A stretch of 64,000 bases of DNA from Fibrobacterota bacterium (GTDB taxonomy: Bacteria > Fibrobacterota > Chitinivibrionia > Chitinivibrionales > FEN-1185), in contig PLWQ01000036.1 of the NCBI GenBank assembly GCA_003165595.1, forward strand, positions 112,308 through 176,307, written 5' to 3'. Position 1 is the stretch's first letter. Every line of letters starts with the position of its first letter. The notes below the pieces were generated by a model. That model had not been told where the DNA came from, did no database searches, and worked only from the letters and a program-made list of their open reading frames with translations. Positions 25,957-34,826 of this stretch are shown here, piece after piece. Position numbers and translations under genes: made by a program.

Positions 25957-28281
25957 ATGGATTCGCAAACGATGTATACGTTTCTGCGGGAAAAAGTCGA
26001 GCTGTTCAAGGGTTTCCCGGTTCCCCGCATCAAGGAACTCATTGCCGGTTCGCGCGTGACAACCTTTGAGGGCAACGAGGCGGTAATCAAGTTCGGTGAA
26101 GAAGGCCGGTTCCTGGGCGTGATACTTTCCGGGCAGGCGGAAGCCGCGGTCACCGACAATACCGGCCGCAAAATCCGGCTTTCCCTGCTTGAGGCCGGCA
26201 GCATTTTCGGCGAAATATCCCTGATGACGGGGAACCAGACGATCGCCAGTATCATCGGCATCACCCGCTGCGAAGCGCTCCTCATACCGCAGCAACTTTT
26301 TGCCACGGCACTCATCACGTATCCGCCGGCCATCCATTATCTCTCCCGGACCATCACCAAGCGCACCACGGAATGGTCGCTCATGGCCAATCTAGCCGAA
26401 GAGGCCATGCAAAAAAGCGATGACCCCTACGGCCTCAAGCTTAAGACGGAACAGCCCGCAAAAATCCTCATTATCAATTGCGGATCATCGTCTCTGAAAT
26501 ATGCCCTTTTCGACTCAACCGACGAAAGCAAAGTGGTGCGGGGATCAATAGAGCGTGTTGGCGGATCGGAGACCATGAAGCATACGTGTCGCTTCGGCGG
26601 CAATGAGGTAGAGGTGCCCGTCACCGGGAGCGGAGGCCACCGCGAGGCGTTCCTCGCCATGATCGAAGCTCTCATGTCAAAAAGCATCGGCGCGATCCGT
26701 CGCGTTGAGGACATAACCGCGGTCGGACACCGGATAGTGCACGGCGGGGACAAGCTCACCCAGCCGGTTGTCGTCACCGATGAGGTGATCAAGGAGATCG
26801 AGAATGTCGCCTCGCTCGCCCCGCTGCATAACCACGTGCATCTCATTGGCATACGGGAGGCGCGCGCGTTGTTTCCCCACGTTCCCCACGTGACGGTTTT
26901 CGATACCGGATTCCATAATTCGCTTCCGCCGTACGCCTACATGTACGGACTGCCCTATGAATATTACAAGCAGAAGAAAATCAGACGCTACGGGTTTCAC
27001 GGCACGTCTCACTTGTACGTTTCGCTTCGGGCCGCCGAATTTCTCAAACGGTCGTTTACCGCCCTCAACATCATTTCGTGCCACCTGGGCAACGGCGCGT
27101 CACTGTGCGCCGTCGATCACGGACGGTCGGTCGATACGACAATGGGCTTTACGCCGACGGCGGGGCTTCTCATGGGCACCCGTACCGGAGACATCGATCC
27201 CTCGGTTCTCATTTACCTCATGCGAACCGAGCACATGGGCGCCGACGAACTGGAAAAGCTCATCAACTTCCAGAGCGGCTTCAAGGGGATTTCCGGCTTG
27301 TCAAACGACATGCGGGAGATCGAAAAAGCGTCCCAGCAGGGTGTCCACCGGGCGCTCCTTGCATACAAGACCTTCTGCTACCAGATTCGCAAATACATCG
27401 GATCATACGTCGCCGCCATGCAGGGCCTCGACGTCGTCATATTTACCGGCGGCATAGGCCAGGGCAGCGCGGGTGTGAGGGGCCTTGCCTGTCAGGGGCT
27501 CGCCCACATGGGAATAAGCCTTGACGAAAAGAAAAACCTGAGCGCGAAGGGCTTTTCCGGGGTGAGCGACATTTCGGTGGACGGATCTCCCGTGCGGATA
27601 CTGGTTGTTCCCACCGACGAAGAGCGCATGATTGCGCGCGAAACCATCCGGACCATCGCGTCGAGCTACATCGGCGCCATTATTGAGGCACAGAAGAAAA
27701 CCCCGGTGCCCATCGAGGTGTCGGCGCATCATGTTCATCTCTCGGCGGAACACGTGGAATCGCTGTTCGGAAAAGGCCATACGCTTACGCCGGCGCACGA
27801 ACTGTCTCAGACCGGACAGTTCGCGTGCAAGGAGACCCTCAATCTTGTCGGCCCCAAGGGCCGCGTGGACCGCGTGCGCGTGCTTGGGCCAGTGCGCAAG
27901 GAAACCCAGGTGGAGATCGCCATGACCGAGCAGTTCAAGCTCGGCATTCATCCGCCCATCCGCGAGTCCGGCGACCTGGAAAATACGCCCGGCATTACCA
28001 TAGAGGGCGACGCCGGATCGGTTGTTATTCCCAAGGGTGTGATCTGCGCGCTGCGGCATATCCACATGTCGGCGGAGGACGCGCTGCGGTTCGGGCTGCG
28101 CGACAAGTTCAAGGTGCGCGTGCGCGTGGAAGGAGACCGCGAGCTTGTTTTTGGCGACGTCCTGATCCGCGTCAATCCCGAGTATCGGCTGGCAATGCAC
28201 ATCGACACCGATGAGGCGAATGCGGCGAATATCGGACCGGGTGCGATCGGGCATATCGAGGCGGTGCAGACAAGAGATTGA
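25957..28281 (+). CDS. three-domain fusion: cNMP-binding domain, acetate kinase, PduL phosphotransacylase
   Basis: 774 residues, GAGGAA upstream of the ATG. Residues ~10-135 are a cyclic-nucleotide-binding fold (GSIFGEISLMTG), but the cassette Arg expected after the FGE motif is absent (GNQTIAS), so the ligand is uncertain. Residues ~169-570 are a full acetate kinase: NCGSSSLKYALF, HRIVHGGD, FDTGFHNSLPP, RRYGFHGTSH, HLGNGASL, MGTRTGDIDPS and the late PTDEE. Residues ~585-765 are PduL (SAHHVHLS at 589-596, RHIHMS, HIDTDEANA). Together they convert acyl-CoA plus ADP and phosphate to acetate/propionate plus ATP. The order of domains in one chain is very unusual. Confidence 0.93.
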   Translation: MDSQTMYTFLREKVELFKGFPVPRIKELIAGSRVTTFEGNEAVIKFGEEGRFLGVILSGQAEAAVTDNTGRKIRLSLLEAGSIFGEISLMTGNQTIASIIGITRCEALLIPQQLFATALITYPPAIHYLSRTITKRTTEWSLMANLAEEAMQKSDDPYGLKLKTEQPAKILIINCGSSSLKYALFDSTDESKVVRGSIERVGGSETMKHTCRFGGNEVEVPVTGSGGHREAFLAMIEALMSKSIGAIRRVEDITAVGHRIVHGGDKLTQPVVVTDEVIKEIENVASLAPLHNHVHLIGIREARALFPHVPHVTVFDTGFHNSLPPYAYMYGLPYEYYKQKKIRRYGFHGTSHLYVSLRAAEFLKRSFTALNIISCHLGNGASLCAVDHGRSVDTTMGFTPTAGLLMGTRTGDIDPSVLIYLMRTEHMGADELEKLINFQSGFKGISGLSNDMREIEKASQQGVHRALLAYKTFCYQIRKYIGSYVAAMQGLDVVIFTGGIGQGSAGVRGLACQGLAHMGISLDEKKNLSAKGFSGVSDISVDGSPVRILVVPTDEERMIARETIRTIASSYIGAIIEAQKKTPVPIEVSAHHVHLSAEHVESLFGKGHTLTPAHELSQTGQFACKETLNLVGPKGRVDRVRVLGPVRKETQVEIAMTEQFKLGIHPPIRESGDLENTPGITIEGDAGSVVIPKGVICALRHIHMSAEDALRFGLRDKFKVRVRVEGDRELVFGDVLIRVNPEYRLAMHIDTDEANAANIGPGAIGHIEAVQTRD

Positions 28282-28320
28282 CAATACAAAATAGATGCGG
28301 AAGGCGTCGGCGCACGATCG

Positions 28321-28698
28321 CTATTTGTCCGGTCCGTGCTCCGGCGGCAGCGGTATTTTGTTTCCGTTGTTGTCAACAGAAACGAATGAGACGTGGGTCG
28401 AAAACACGGCCTCCTCTTCCCTGGATGATTGATTTGAAGCGAAGACCACGGCGGCGTAGGTGACCGACGTCGTGCCCCTCTTCTGCTGCTGGATTTCGAA
28501 TCTGAGAATGGCCCCGTTGCTCACCCGCTTTCTAAACTGGATATTGTCCATGGCTCTGGTCACCAGAATTGTGCCGGGATAGTCCCGCGCCGCGGCCAGC
28601 CATGTGAATTCGTCAATCCATTTGAGGAGCTGGCCGCCAAAGAGAAAGCCCTGGTGGCTGAGGTGCTCGGGTCTCACAAAGCAGAAGTTGTTCATCAT
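28321..28698 (-). CDS. hotdog-fold acyl-CoA thioesterase
   Basis: 125 residues of the YciA/ACOT type: RPEHLSHQGFLFGGQLLKWIDE, with the catalytic-region Asp/Gly pattern, RKRVSNGAILRFE, and a C-terminal THVSFVSVD. Hydrolyses acyl-CoA to free acid and CoA. Two consecutive ATGs start it; AAAGGGAAA precedes the first. It converges on the acetate kinase fusion, which also handles acyl-CoA. Confidence 0.85.
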   Translation of the reverse strand: MMNNFCFVRPEHLSHQGFLFGGQLLKWIDEFTWLAAARDYPGTILVTRAMDNIQFRKRVSNGAILRFEIQQQKRGTTSVTYAAVVFASNQSSREEEAVFSTHVSFVSVDNNGNKIPLPPEHGPDK

Positions 28699-28723
28699 GA
28701 TTTCCCTTTACCAATATTCGGCG

Positions 28724-29752
28724 CTACGCCTTCTCCGCCAGTTCCTTCACCAGCCGCTCCGTATCTCCCCATCCCAGACACGGATCGGTAATAGACTTCC
28801 CATACACATTGCCGTCGGGCTTCTGCATCCCCTCTTCGATGAAGCTTTCGATCATGAGCCCGCGCACGATTTTCCGGAGCACAGGGGAGTGCCTTCTGCT
28901 TTCCATTATTTCGAGCGCGATACGCGACTGCTCTTTGTATTTCTTGTTCGAGTTTGAGTGGTTTGTGTCAACGATGATTGCCGGATTCGCAAGTCCGCGT
29001 TTGTCGTATTTTTCCGCGCACAGCATGAGATCCTCGTAGTGGTAATTGGGGATGTTCCGGCCGTAGTGGTTCACGGCGCCGCGGAGTACCGCGTGCGCAT
29101 GGGGATTGCCGCTGGTGCTCACTTCCCACCCGTTGTAGAGAAACACGTGGCCCGCTTGCGCAGCGGCAATGGCGTTGAACATCACTTCCAGGTCGCCGCT
29201 GGTGGGGTTCTTGGCGCCTACCGGAATGTCAAGCCCGCTCACGGTGAGCCGGTGGGCCTGGTTTTCCACCGAACGCGCGCCTATTGCCACATAGGAAAGC
29301 AGGTCTTCGAGGTACGGATAGTTTTCCGGGTACAGCATTTCGTCGGCGGCCGAAAGGCCCGTTTCCGAAAGAGCGCGAATGTGCATGCGCCGTATCGCGC
29401 GCAGGCCTTCCACGATGTTGGGTTCCTTCTGCGGATCGGGCTGATGCGCCATGCCCTTGTAGCCGACGCCCATGGTGCGCGGCTTGTTGGTGTAGATGCG
29501 AGGCACCAGGATGAGCCGGTCGCCTACGCGCTCGCCAAGTTTTGCAAGGCGGGTTATGTAGTCGCACACCGCGTCTTCGTCGTGGGCCGAGCACGGGCCG
29601 ATAATGAGCACGAAGCGATCGGTCTCGCCGGACAACGCGGCAATGATCTCCCGGTCGCGCTCCTTTTTGATGTGAGTGCATGCTTTGGACACGGGCATTT
29701 GCGAAATGATTTCCTTTACGGTTGGGACTTTCTTGAGTTTCTTGAAGCTCAT
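28724..29752 (-). CDS. aroG: 3-deoxy-D-arabino-heptulosonate 7-phosphate synthase (AroG type)
   Basis: 342 residues of the class I-alpha DAHP synthases, first step of the shikimate pathway (PEP plus erythrose 4-phosphate). Seen: LIIGPCSAHDEDAV, RIYTNKPRT, GYKGM, EMLYPENYPYLEDLLSYVAIGARSVENQ, DTNHSNSNK, GLMIESFIEEG, and KSITDPCLGWGDTERL. The N-terminal helix that mediates feedback inhibition in AroF/G/H is present. An ATG 12 bases upstream is a possible alternative start. Confidence 0.94.
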   Translation of the reverse strand: MSFKKLKKVPTVKEIISQMPVSKACTHIKKERDREIIAALSGETDRFVLIIGPCSAHDEDAVCDYITRLAKLGERVGDRLILVPRIYTNKPRTMGVGYKGMAHQPDPQKEPNIVEGLRAIRRMHIRALSETGLSAADEMLYPENYPYLEDLLSYVAIGARSVENQAHRLTVSGLDIPVGAKNPTSGDLEVMFNAIAAAQAGHVFLYNGWEVSTSGNPHAHAVLRGAVNHYGRNIPNYHYEDLMLCAEKYDKRGLANPAIIVDTNHSNSNKKYKEQSRIALEIMESRRHSPVLRKIVRGLMIESFIEEGMQKPDGNVYGKSITDPCLGWGDTERLVKELAEKA

Positions 29753-29825
29753 GGGCAATTCCATTGTGCAAAGGGTTAAGCAGGAGCTTTCGTCACCAAG
29801 AATATACAACGTGCGGTAGCTCGGG

Positions 29826-30584
29826 TCAGTCGGCCCTGCCGGCGATTACAACCTTCCTCGACAAAGGGCCAAGGAAGGGAAAATGTCTAAAGAGCCACTT
29901 GTCCGCGGTATGCCCGGCACGAGTCAACCAGTTGACCGGTGTACGACAGAGGAAATGCGACATAATGCCGGCCGGCACCAAGGCGAGTTGCGCATAAGAG
30001 AATGTTGTATGGGGGAAAACGGCCCTTATCATTGCAAGTTCCCTTGGTCCCAGCGGTCTCTCGCTTCTTGTACGCGCGTTCGGCGTAAGGCTGCGGATGC
30101 ATGCTGCGAGAGGATTGAAGGCCAGCGGTTCAACGAAGAGAATACCGCCTTTGGGACGCAAAACCCGGCGAATCTCCGGAAGAGCGCGCGCCAAGTCGAG
30201 GTGGTGGAGCACGGCGGTGCCGAACACAAAATCGAACGTCCGGTCGCTAAAGTCCAGTCGATGGGCGTCCATGCGGACGAAATCCACGTTCAAGTCGGGG
30301 GTGAGAAAGCTCTTCATTGCGCCGAAGGTAAGCTCTTTTGACGATATGTTCACGCAGGTGAGGCGGGAGGGCCGGACTCCTTCTTTATACAAATAGGAAT
30401 ACCACGAGTCCGAGCCTATGGAAAGAACGTCTTTCCCGTGCGCGGGTGAAAGAAGCTCCTTGAGGCGTGCCCCGGAGAGCGATCGCCAGGTGCTGTCGGC
30501 GTGGTCGAGCAGGTTGGCAAGCAAATGGAGTCGATGCGCGGGGTCGTCCCAGAATGCGCGTTCCTCTGTTGGAGAAGCAGTCAT
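29826..30584 (-). CDS. class I SAM-dependent methyltransferase
   Basis: 252 residues. Methyltransf_11-type core: VLSIGSDSWY (motif I, Gly-poor variant), VRMDAHRLDF, FDFVFGTAVLHHLD (motif IV) and RRVLRPKGGILFVEPL (motif VI). The C-terminal ~90 residues have hydrophobic stretches (ALVPAGIMSHFL, HFPFLGPLSRK) that suggest a lipid or membrane-bound substrate. The 142-base gap upstream contains a long inverted repeat. Confidence 0.82.
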   Translation of the reverse strand: MTASPTEERAFWDDPAHRLHLLANLLDHADSTWRSLSGARLKELLSPAHGKDVLSIGSDSWYSYLYKEGVRPSRLTCVNISSKELTFGAMKSFLTPDLNVDFVRMDAHRLDFSDRTFDFVFGTAVLHHLDLARALPEIRRVLRPKGGILFVEPLAFNPLAACIRSLTPNARTRSERPLGPRELAMIRAVFPHTTFSYAQLALVPAGIMSHFLCRTPVNWLTRAGHTADKWLFRHFPFLGPLSRKVVIAGRAD

Positions 30585-30605
30585 AGGTCTGGTTCTTTTG
30601 AAAAT

Positions 30606-30686
30606 CGCCTCACCCTCAGGCCGTGCTGCTACCCGTTTTTCCTTTCAACAAGGTTGAAAAAAGAGGCATTGAGAAAGGGTGAGGCG
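30606..30686. repeat. long-range inverted repeat with nested hairpin
   Basis: CGCCTCACCCT (30606-30616) and AGGGTGAGGCG (30676-30686) are perfect 11-base arms 59 bases apart; inside, TTTCAAC-AAG-GTTGAAA forms a second perfect hairpin. It fills the gap between the secA2-like stop and the methyltransferase start. No T run follows on the minus strand. Confidence 0.6.
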
Positions 30687-30726
30687 CACAAAAAGGTTGT
30701 GAATGTATCTTGCGCAGCTGCCGACG

Positions 30727-33153
30727 TCATTCCGCCTTGCGCCTCTTCTTTGCTATGGCCCTCAAGAGAAAATACAACCCCGTCAGCGGCCACAACAGCC
30801 CGGCCCACGCGCTCAGCCCGATATTGCCCTTGAGCTGAATTTCCAGCATGGGGTCAAACGGACTGTCGTTGATGAGGTAGGTCCACGTGGCCGAGGGGGC
30901 TCCGGGGCCGCAGGGGGCACGTGACTGATCTTCGCCAAAAGCAATCTGTCGGCAGCGCCCAAGGATCTCATCATCAATTGCCGCCGTCATTGCGTCGAAC
31001 ATGCCGATAATCAGCTTCTGGAATTCGAACAAGGGGTCCTGGCCGCCAATGCGGCGCAGGTGTATGCCGTCGCGGATGTCGGCGGCAGTCGCCAGGTGGC
31101 GCGACCAATGCCGGTCGATGCACGGCAGCGCAATGTTTCTGCAAAGCGCCGCGGCGCCGGGCATCCCATGCTTCAGAACAAGATGCTGTTCGCACGTCGG
31201 GTCACGCTGCCGCAGAAATGCCAGCGCGCCGTCTGACGCGAGAATGCCCCATCGTTTTGCAAACAGGATGCTGCGCTGTTTTTCAAGCAGTACCGAATAC
31301 CGGAGCAGCGTGGTCTTGATCTCGGCATTTTGCCCTTCGATGATCCGCTGCACGCGGTTGACCTCGCTTCTCACCAGGGGATTGTCGATTGCGCCGGATT
31401 CGTCGGGCCGGGCGCGGCCGCCGGGCAGCAGGTCGCGAAGGCGGTACTTTACAAAGAGGTCATCCTCCAGGCTCACGAAGAAGCGGGAGCATCCTGGATC
31501 GCCTTGCCTGCCGGCCCTGCCCCTAAGCTGGCTGTCGATACGGGCGCTTTCATGCTTGTTTGTACCGATCACATACAGCCCGCCAAGCGAAAACACCGCG
31601 TCTCTGGTCTCGCCGGTTGCGCCGCCCAGCTTGATGTCGGTGCCGCGGCCCGCCATGTTGGTTGAGATTGTCACCGAGCCGAGCGCACCCGCTTCGGCGA
31701 TAATCGTGGCCTCGTGCTCGTCATTTTTTGCGTTGAGAATGCTGCATGAAACGCCCCTACGTGTGAGGTCGGCGGCAAGGTCGTCCGATTCCCGAACAGT
31801 CCGTGTTCCTACAAGGATGGGACGGCCGGTCTCGTGCACAGCCGTAATTTCCCGGACAAGCGCGCGGTGTTTTGCCTGCTGCGTTGAAAAAATCCTGTCG
31901 TTATTGTCAATGCGGATGCAGGGCTTGTGCGGCGGTACTGCCACGACCCGCAGGTTGTAGAGCTTCCGGAACTCCTCTTCGGCGGCCTGTGCGGTGGCGG
32001 TCATGCCGCAGAGCTTGGGATACAGGCAAACAAAATGCTGCAGCGTGATGGAATTCAGGATAACCCCGTTTGACATTACAGAAATGCTCTCTTTTGCCTC
32101 TATGGCGGCCTGCAGACCGTCGGGCCAGCGCCGCCTGTCGGCCACGCGGCCGGTAAATTCGTCGACAAGTTCGATGCGTCCGTCCCGGACAAGGTAATCT
32201 TCGTCGGCACGGAGGAGGTGCTGGGCGTGAAGCGCATAGCTCAAGCGCGCCAGATTCTCGAAATTCTCTTCCGCATACAAATTGCCGCAGCACAGCAGCG
32301 CCTCGCTGTTGAGTTCTCCTTCTTCGGTAAGGTGGATAGCGCGGGCATACTCGTCGAACTGGAAATCCCTCCCCTCGACAAGCCGGCGCGCAACCGCGGC
32401 AATGGCGAAAAGCTCGTTCTCATTTCCGATCCCCGCGCAGGGATCGTTTCCGGCAATCACGAGCGGGACTCTTGCCTCGTCGATAAGAATAGAGTCCGCC
32501 TCGTCGACGATGGCAACGCTCAAGGGCCTGTGAACGATGTCGTTTGCCGACGAGCACAGGCTGTCGCGCAGGAAATCGAATCCCGCCTCTTTGGCCGTTA
32601 CGTAGGTGACGTCGGCGCCGTATGCGGCTTTACGTTCGGCAATACTCATGCCTTCCTGCACGCAGCCTGCGCTCACGCCCAGAAACCGGTACACCGGGCC
32701 CATCCATTCGGCGTCGCGTCGCGCAAGATAGTCGTTGAAGGTGAGCACATGAACGCCTTTGCCCCAAAGCGCGTTGAGGTAGGCCGGGAATACCGCTGCA
32801 AGCGTTTTCCCTTCGCCGGTCTGCATTTCCGCGCACGCAGCCGCCTCAAGCACGATGGCGGCCAGGATCTGCTCGTCGAAGGTCGAAAGGCCCAGGGTTC
32901 TGTTCACTGCCTCGGATACAAGGGAATAGGCTTCGGCCAGAAGATCGCCCGGCGTTTCGCTGGCGCGCGCCCGGGAAACCAACCGGGCTGATGCGGCGCG
33001 CAGCGCGTCGCCGGATTTTCCTTTGAGTTCCCTGCCTCGCCGCTTGATTTCGGCCAGGGTGGGAAAGTATGGCGAACAATCGTATTCTATGGTGCAGCCG
33101 TTGAGGCGGCGCAGATACCGTGACAGTCTGACGTGCATTGCAGTGTGGGTCAT
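30727..33153 (-). CDS. secA2: SecA2-like translocase ATPase with C-terminal hydrophobic segment
   Basis: 808 residues. Motor motifs are intact: MQTGEGKTLAA (Walker A), TFNDYLARRDAEWMG, VDEADSILIDEARVPL (DEAD), ISTNMAGRGTDIKLGG and QLRGRAGRQGDPG. The helical scaffold/IRA2 region reads HWSRHLATAADIRDGIHLR. Unlike housekeeping SecA there is no C-terminal Cys/His zinc tail; the protein instead ends in a membrane-like helix plus basic residues (AWAGLLWPLTGLYFLLRAI, then KKRRK). The ATG at 33153 has AAGGAAG 6-7 bases upstream. I infer an accessory SecA for a subset of exported proteins. Confidence 0.85.
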   Translation of the reverse strand: MTHTAMHVRLSRYLRRLNGCTIEYDCSPYFPTLAEIKRRGRELKGKSGDALRAASARLVSRARASETPGDLLAEAYSLVSEAVNRTLGLSTFDEQILAAIVLEAAACAEMQTGEGKTLAAVFPAYLNALWGKGVHVLTFNDYLARRDAEWMGPVYRFLGVSAGCVQEGMSIAERKAAYGADVTYVTAKEAGFDFLRDSLCSSANDIVHRPLSVAIVDEADSILIDEARVPLVIAGNDPCAGIGNENELFAIAAVARRLVEGRDFQFDEYARAIHLTEEGELNSEALLCCGNLYAEENFENLARLSYALHAQHLLRADEDYLVRDGRIELVDEFTGRVADRRRWPDGLQAAIEAKESISVMSNGVILNSITLQHFVCLYPKLCGMTATAQAAEEEFRKLYNLRVVAVPPHKPCIRIDNNDRIFSTQQAKHRALVREITAVHETGRPILVGTRTVRESDDLAADLTRRGVSCSILNAKNDEHEATIIAEAGALGSVTISTNMAGRGTDIKLGGATGETRDAVFSLGGLYVIGTNKHESARIDSQLRGRAGRQGDPGCSRFFVSLEDDLFVKYRLRDLLPGGRARPDESGAIDNPLVRSEVNRVQRIIEGQNAEIKTTLLRYSVLLEKQRSILFAKRWGILASDGALAFLRQRDPTCEQHLVLKHGMPGAAALCRNIALPCIDRHWSRHLATAADIRDGIHLRRIGGQDPLFEFQKLIIGMFDAMTAAIDDEILGRCRQIAFGEDQSRAPCGPGAPSATWTYLINDSPFDPMLEIQLKGNIGLSAWAGLLWPLTGLYFLLRAIAKKRRKAE

Positions 33154-33250
33154 GGAGCTTCCTTTTGTAAACACGTAGTTTTGCAGGTTAATCCGGAGGA
33201 CCGATACGGCATCTGCCTTCGCGGAGAACCGGATACGACAGGACCGGGAA

Positions 33251-33673
33251 CTAGCAAGCGGGCAGGAAGCTGGGTTCGGAAGCGTGAGGGGAACCGGAGC
33301 ACTTTCGAATGATGGAGATGAGGCGTGCGGAAACCGGAACTGCGGGAACAAGAAGCCCGGGCATGCGCAGCGCATACCGGTCGAAATCGGTCTGGAGGTA
33401 CTCATTGATATGCCGGACAACGGCGAGGGCCGCTTCGATACAGGGATCGTTTGATGATGTGCCCGGCGTGCACAGTATCGGAGCGGCAAGTCCCGGGGCG
33501 CCGGGCACGACAAGCTCGACAAATGGACGGTCGGCGAGCGGTGCATGGCCGATCGGAGCGGCCAGGCAGGAATCCAGCCTTACGATGCAGACAAAGATAT
33601 TGAGGAGAAAGGCCGCGCGCAGCAGGGCCGCCATCGACCGGGAAACGAGTGGGATGTGCAGAGATCGGTTCAT
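33251..33673 (-). CDS. putative small secreted protein
   Basis: 140 residues starting MNRSLHIPLVSRS with a signal-peptide-like hydrophobic stretch (ALLRAAFLLNIFVCIV). The rest is Pro/Ala-rich with LAAPIGHAPLADRPFVELV and a C-terminal IIRKCSGS. No strong ribosome site and no family recognised; the opposite strand also has an open frame here, which is poorer. If real it precedes secA2 on the same strand and could be co-transcribed. Confidence 0.4.
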   Translation of the reverse strand: MNRSLHIPLVSRSMAALLRAAFLLNIFVCIVRLDSCLAAPIGHAPLADRPFVELVVPGAPGLAAPILCTPGTSSNDPCIEAALAVVRHINEYLQTDFDRYALRMPGLLVPAVPVSARLISIIRKCSGSPHASEPSFLPAC

Positions 33674-33866
33674 GAGAGACAATATACAACGGTTGTTCCG
33701 GCAAAGCAATTTTCCTTTGGTGTGCCGGTCCCGCACAATTCGGCGAACATACAAGGCAAATGCGGGGACGATGCCAAATTTCGTGCGCCCGTGGCGCAGC
33801 GAGTGTATTTTATCGAAATCGTCCGAGCCCGAGTGCTCTGCAACGGCAACGCAGGAAGGGTTTTGC

Positions 33867-34784
33867 ATGAACGCCGCAATTGTCGCCAAAGACCTTACCA
33901 AGAAATTCGACGAATTCACGGCTGTAAAGGGCATTTCGTTTGAAATAGGCGAAGGCGAGTGCTTCGCGTTCCTGGGTCCCAACGGCGCGGGAAAGACAAC
34001 CACGGTGAGGATGGTGCACTGTGTGTCGCCGATTTCCGGCGGCTCGGTGACGGTGTTCGGGGAGTCCGCCGGTCTTGACAACAGAAAAATCAAGGCCGTC
34101 ACGGGCGTCATTCCGCAGGAAATCAATCTCGACTCCGGCCTCACGGTGCACGAGAACCTCATGGTCTTCGCCCGCTTCTTCGACATTCCCGGCCGCGAGG
34201 CGGCCAAACGGGTGGATGAGCTGCTGGCGTTCGTGGAGCTCGAGGGAAAGAAGAAGAGCAGGATCGACGAGCTGTCCACGGGCATGAAGCGCAGACTGCT
34301 TGTCGCACGCGCATTGCTCAACAAGCCCAGGCTCATCATCGCCGACGAGCCCACCACCGGGCTGGATCCTCAGGCGAGGCATCTCATCTGGCAGCGGCTG
34401 CGGCTGCTCAAGAGCCAGGGTGCGACACTCATCCTCACGACGCAGTACATGGAAGAGGCGGAACAGCTCTGCGACCGGCTCGTGGTGATGTATGACGGAC
34501 GCATTCTCAAAGAAGGTTCGCCGCGCCGGCTTGTTGAGGATGAAATCGGCAAGGAAGTGGTGGAGATACGGGTTGCCAAAGAGGAAGACGGCCGGCTCAT
34601 TGCGCTTGCCGCCGACTGCAGCTGCGGCCATGAGCGCGCCGGCGATACCCTGTATTTCCACTGTGCGAACGGCCATGACCTTGTCAAGCGGATGGTGGAT
34701 CGCGGCATGGCAAATGTCCGGAACCGCCCCGCAACGCTTGAAGATGTTTTCCTGAAACTCACGGGCCGGAGCCTGGTGGAATAA
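33867..34784 (+). CDS. ABC exporter ATP-binding protein (NodI/DrrA type)
   Basis: 305 residues. Walker A GPNGAGKTTT, Q-loop IPQE, signature LSTGMKRRL, Walker B LIIADEPTTGLD and the H-loop replaced by the QYMEEAEQLCD form that is typical of DrrA/NodI/CcmA-like drug or polysaccharide exporters (TTQYM). The C-terminal ~80 residues contain Cys and His (DCSCGH, FHCANGHD), which is unusual. Starts at 33867 after AGGAAGG; an open frame upstream to 33309 is not coding-like. The permease follows 42 bases later. Confidence 0.9.
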   Translation: MNAAIVAKDLTKKFDEFTAVKGISFEIGEGECFAFLGPNGAGKTTTVRMVHCVSPISGGSVTVFGESAGLDNRKIKAVTGVIPQEINLDSGLTVHENLMVFARFFDIPGREAAKRVDELLAFVELEGKKKSRIDELSTGMKRRLLVARALLNKPRLIIADEPTTGLDPQARHLIWQRLRLLKSQGATLILTTQYMEEAEQLCDRLVVMYDGRILKEGSPRRLVEDEIGKEVVEIRVAKEEDGRLIALAADCSCGHERAGDTLYFHCANGHDLVKRMVDRGMANVRNRPATLEDVFLKLTGRSLVE

Positions 34785-34826
34785 TCCGCCGGGCTGCGGC
34801 GGCACACGCAGGGAAAAGAGCGACTC

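Noticed and set aside
25957..28281. GIGQG instead of the usual GIGEN in the acetate kinase part, first read as loss of a catalytic Glu
   Set aside because: The catalytically important Glu of this family is in the late PTDEE motif, which is intact; the GIGEN variation is reported only as a minor difference.
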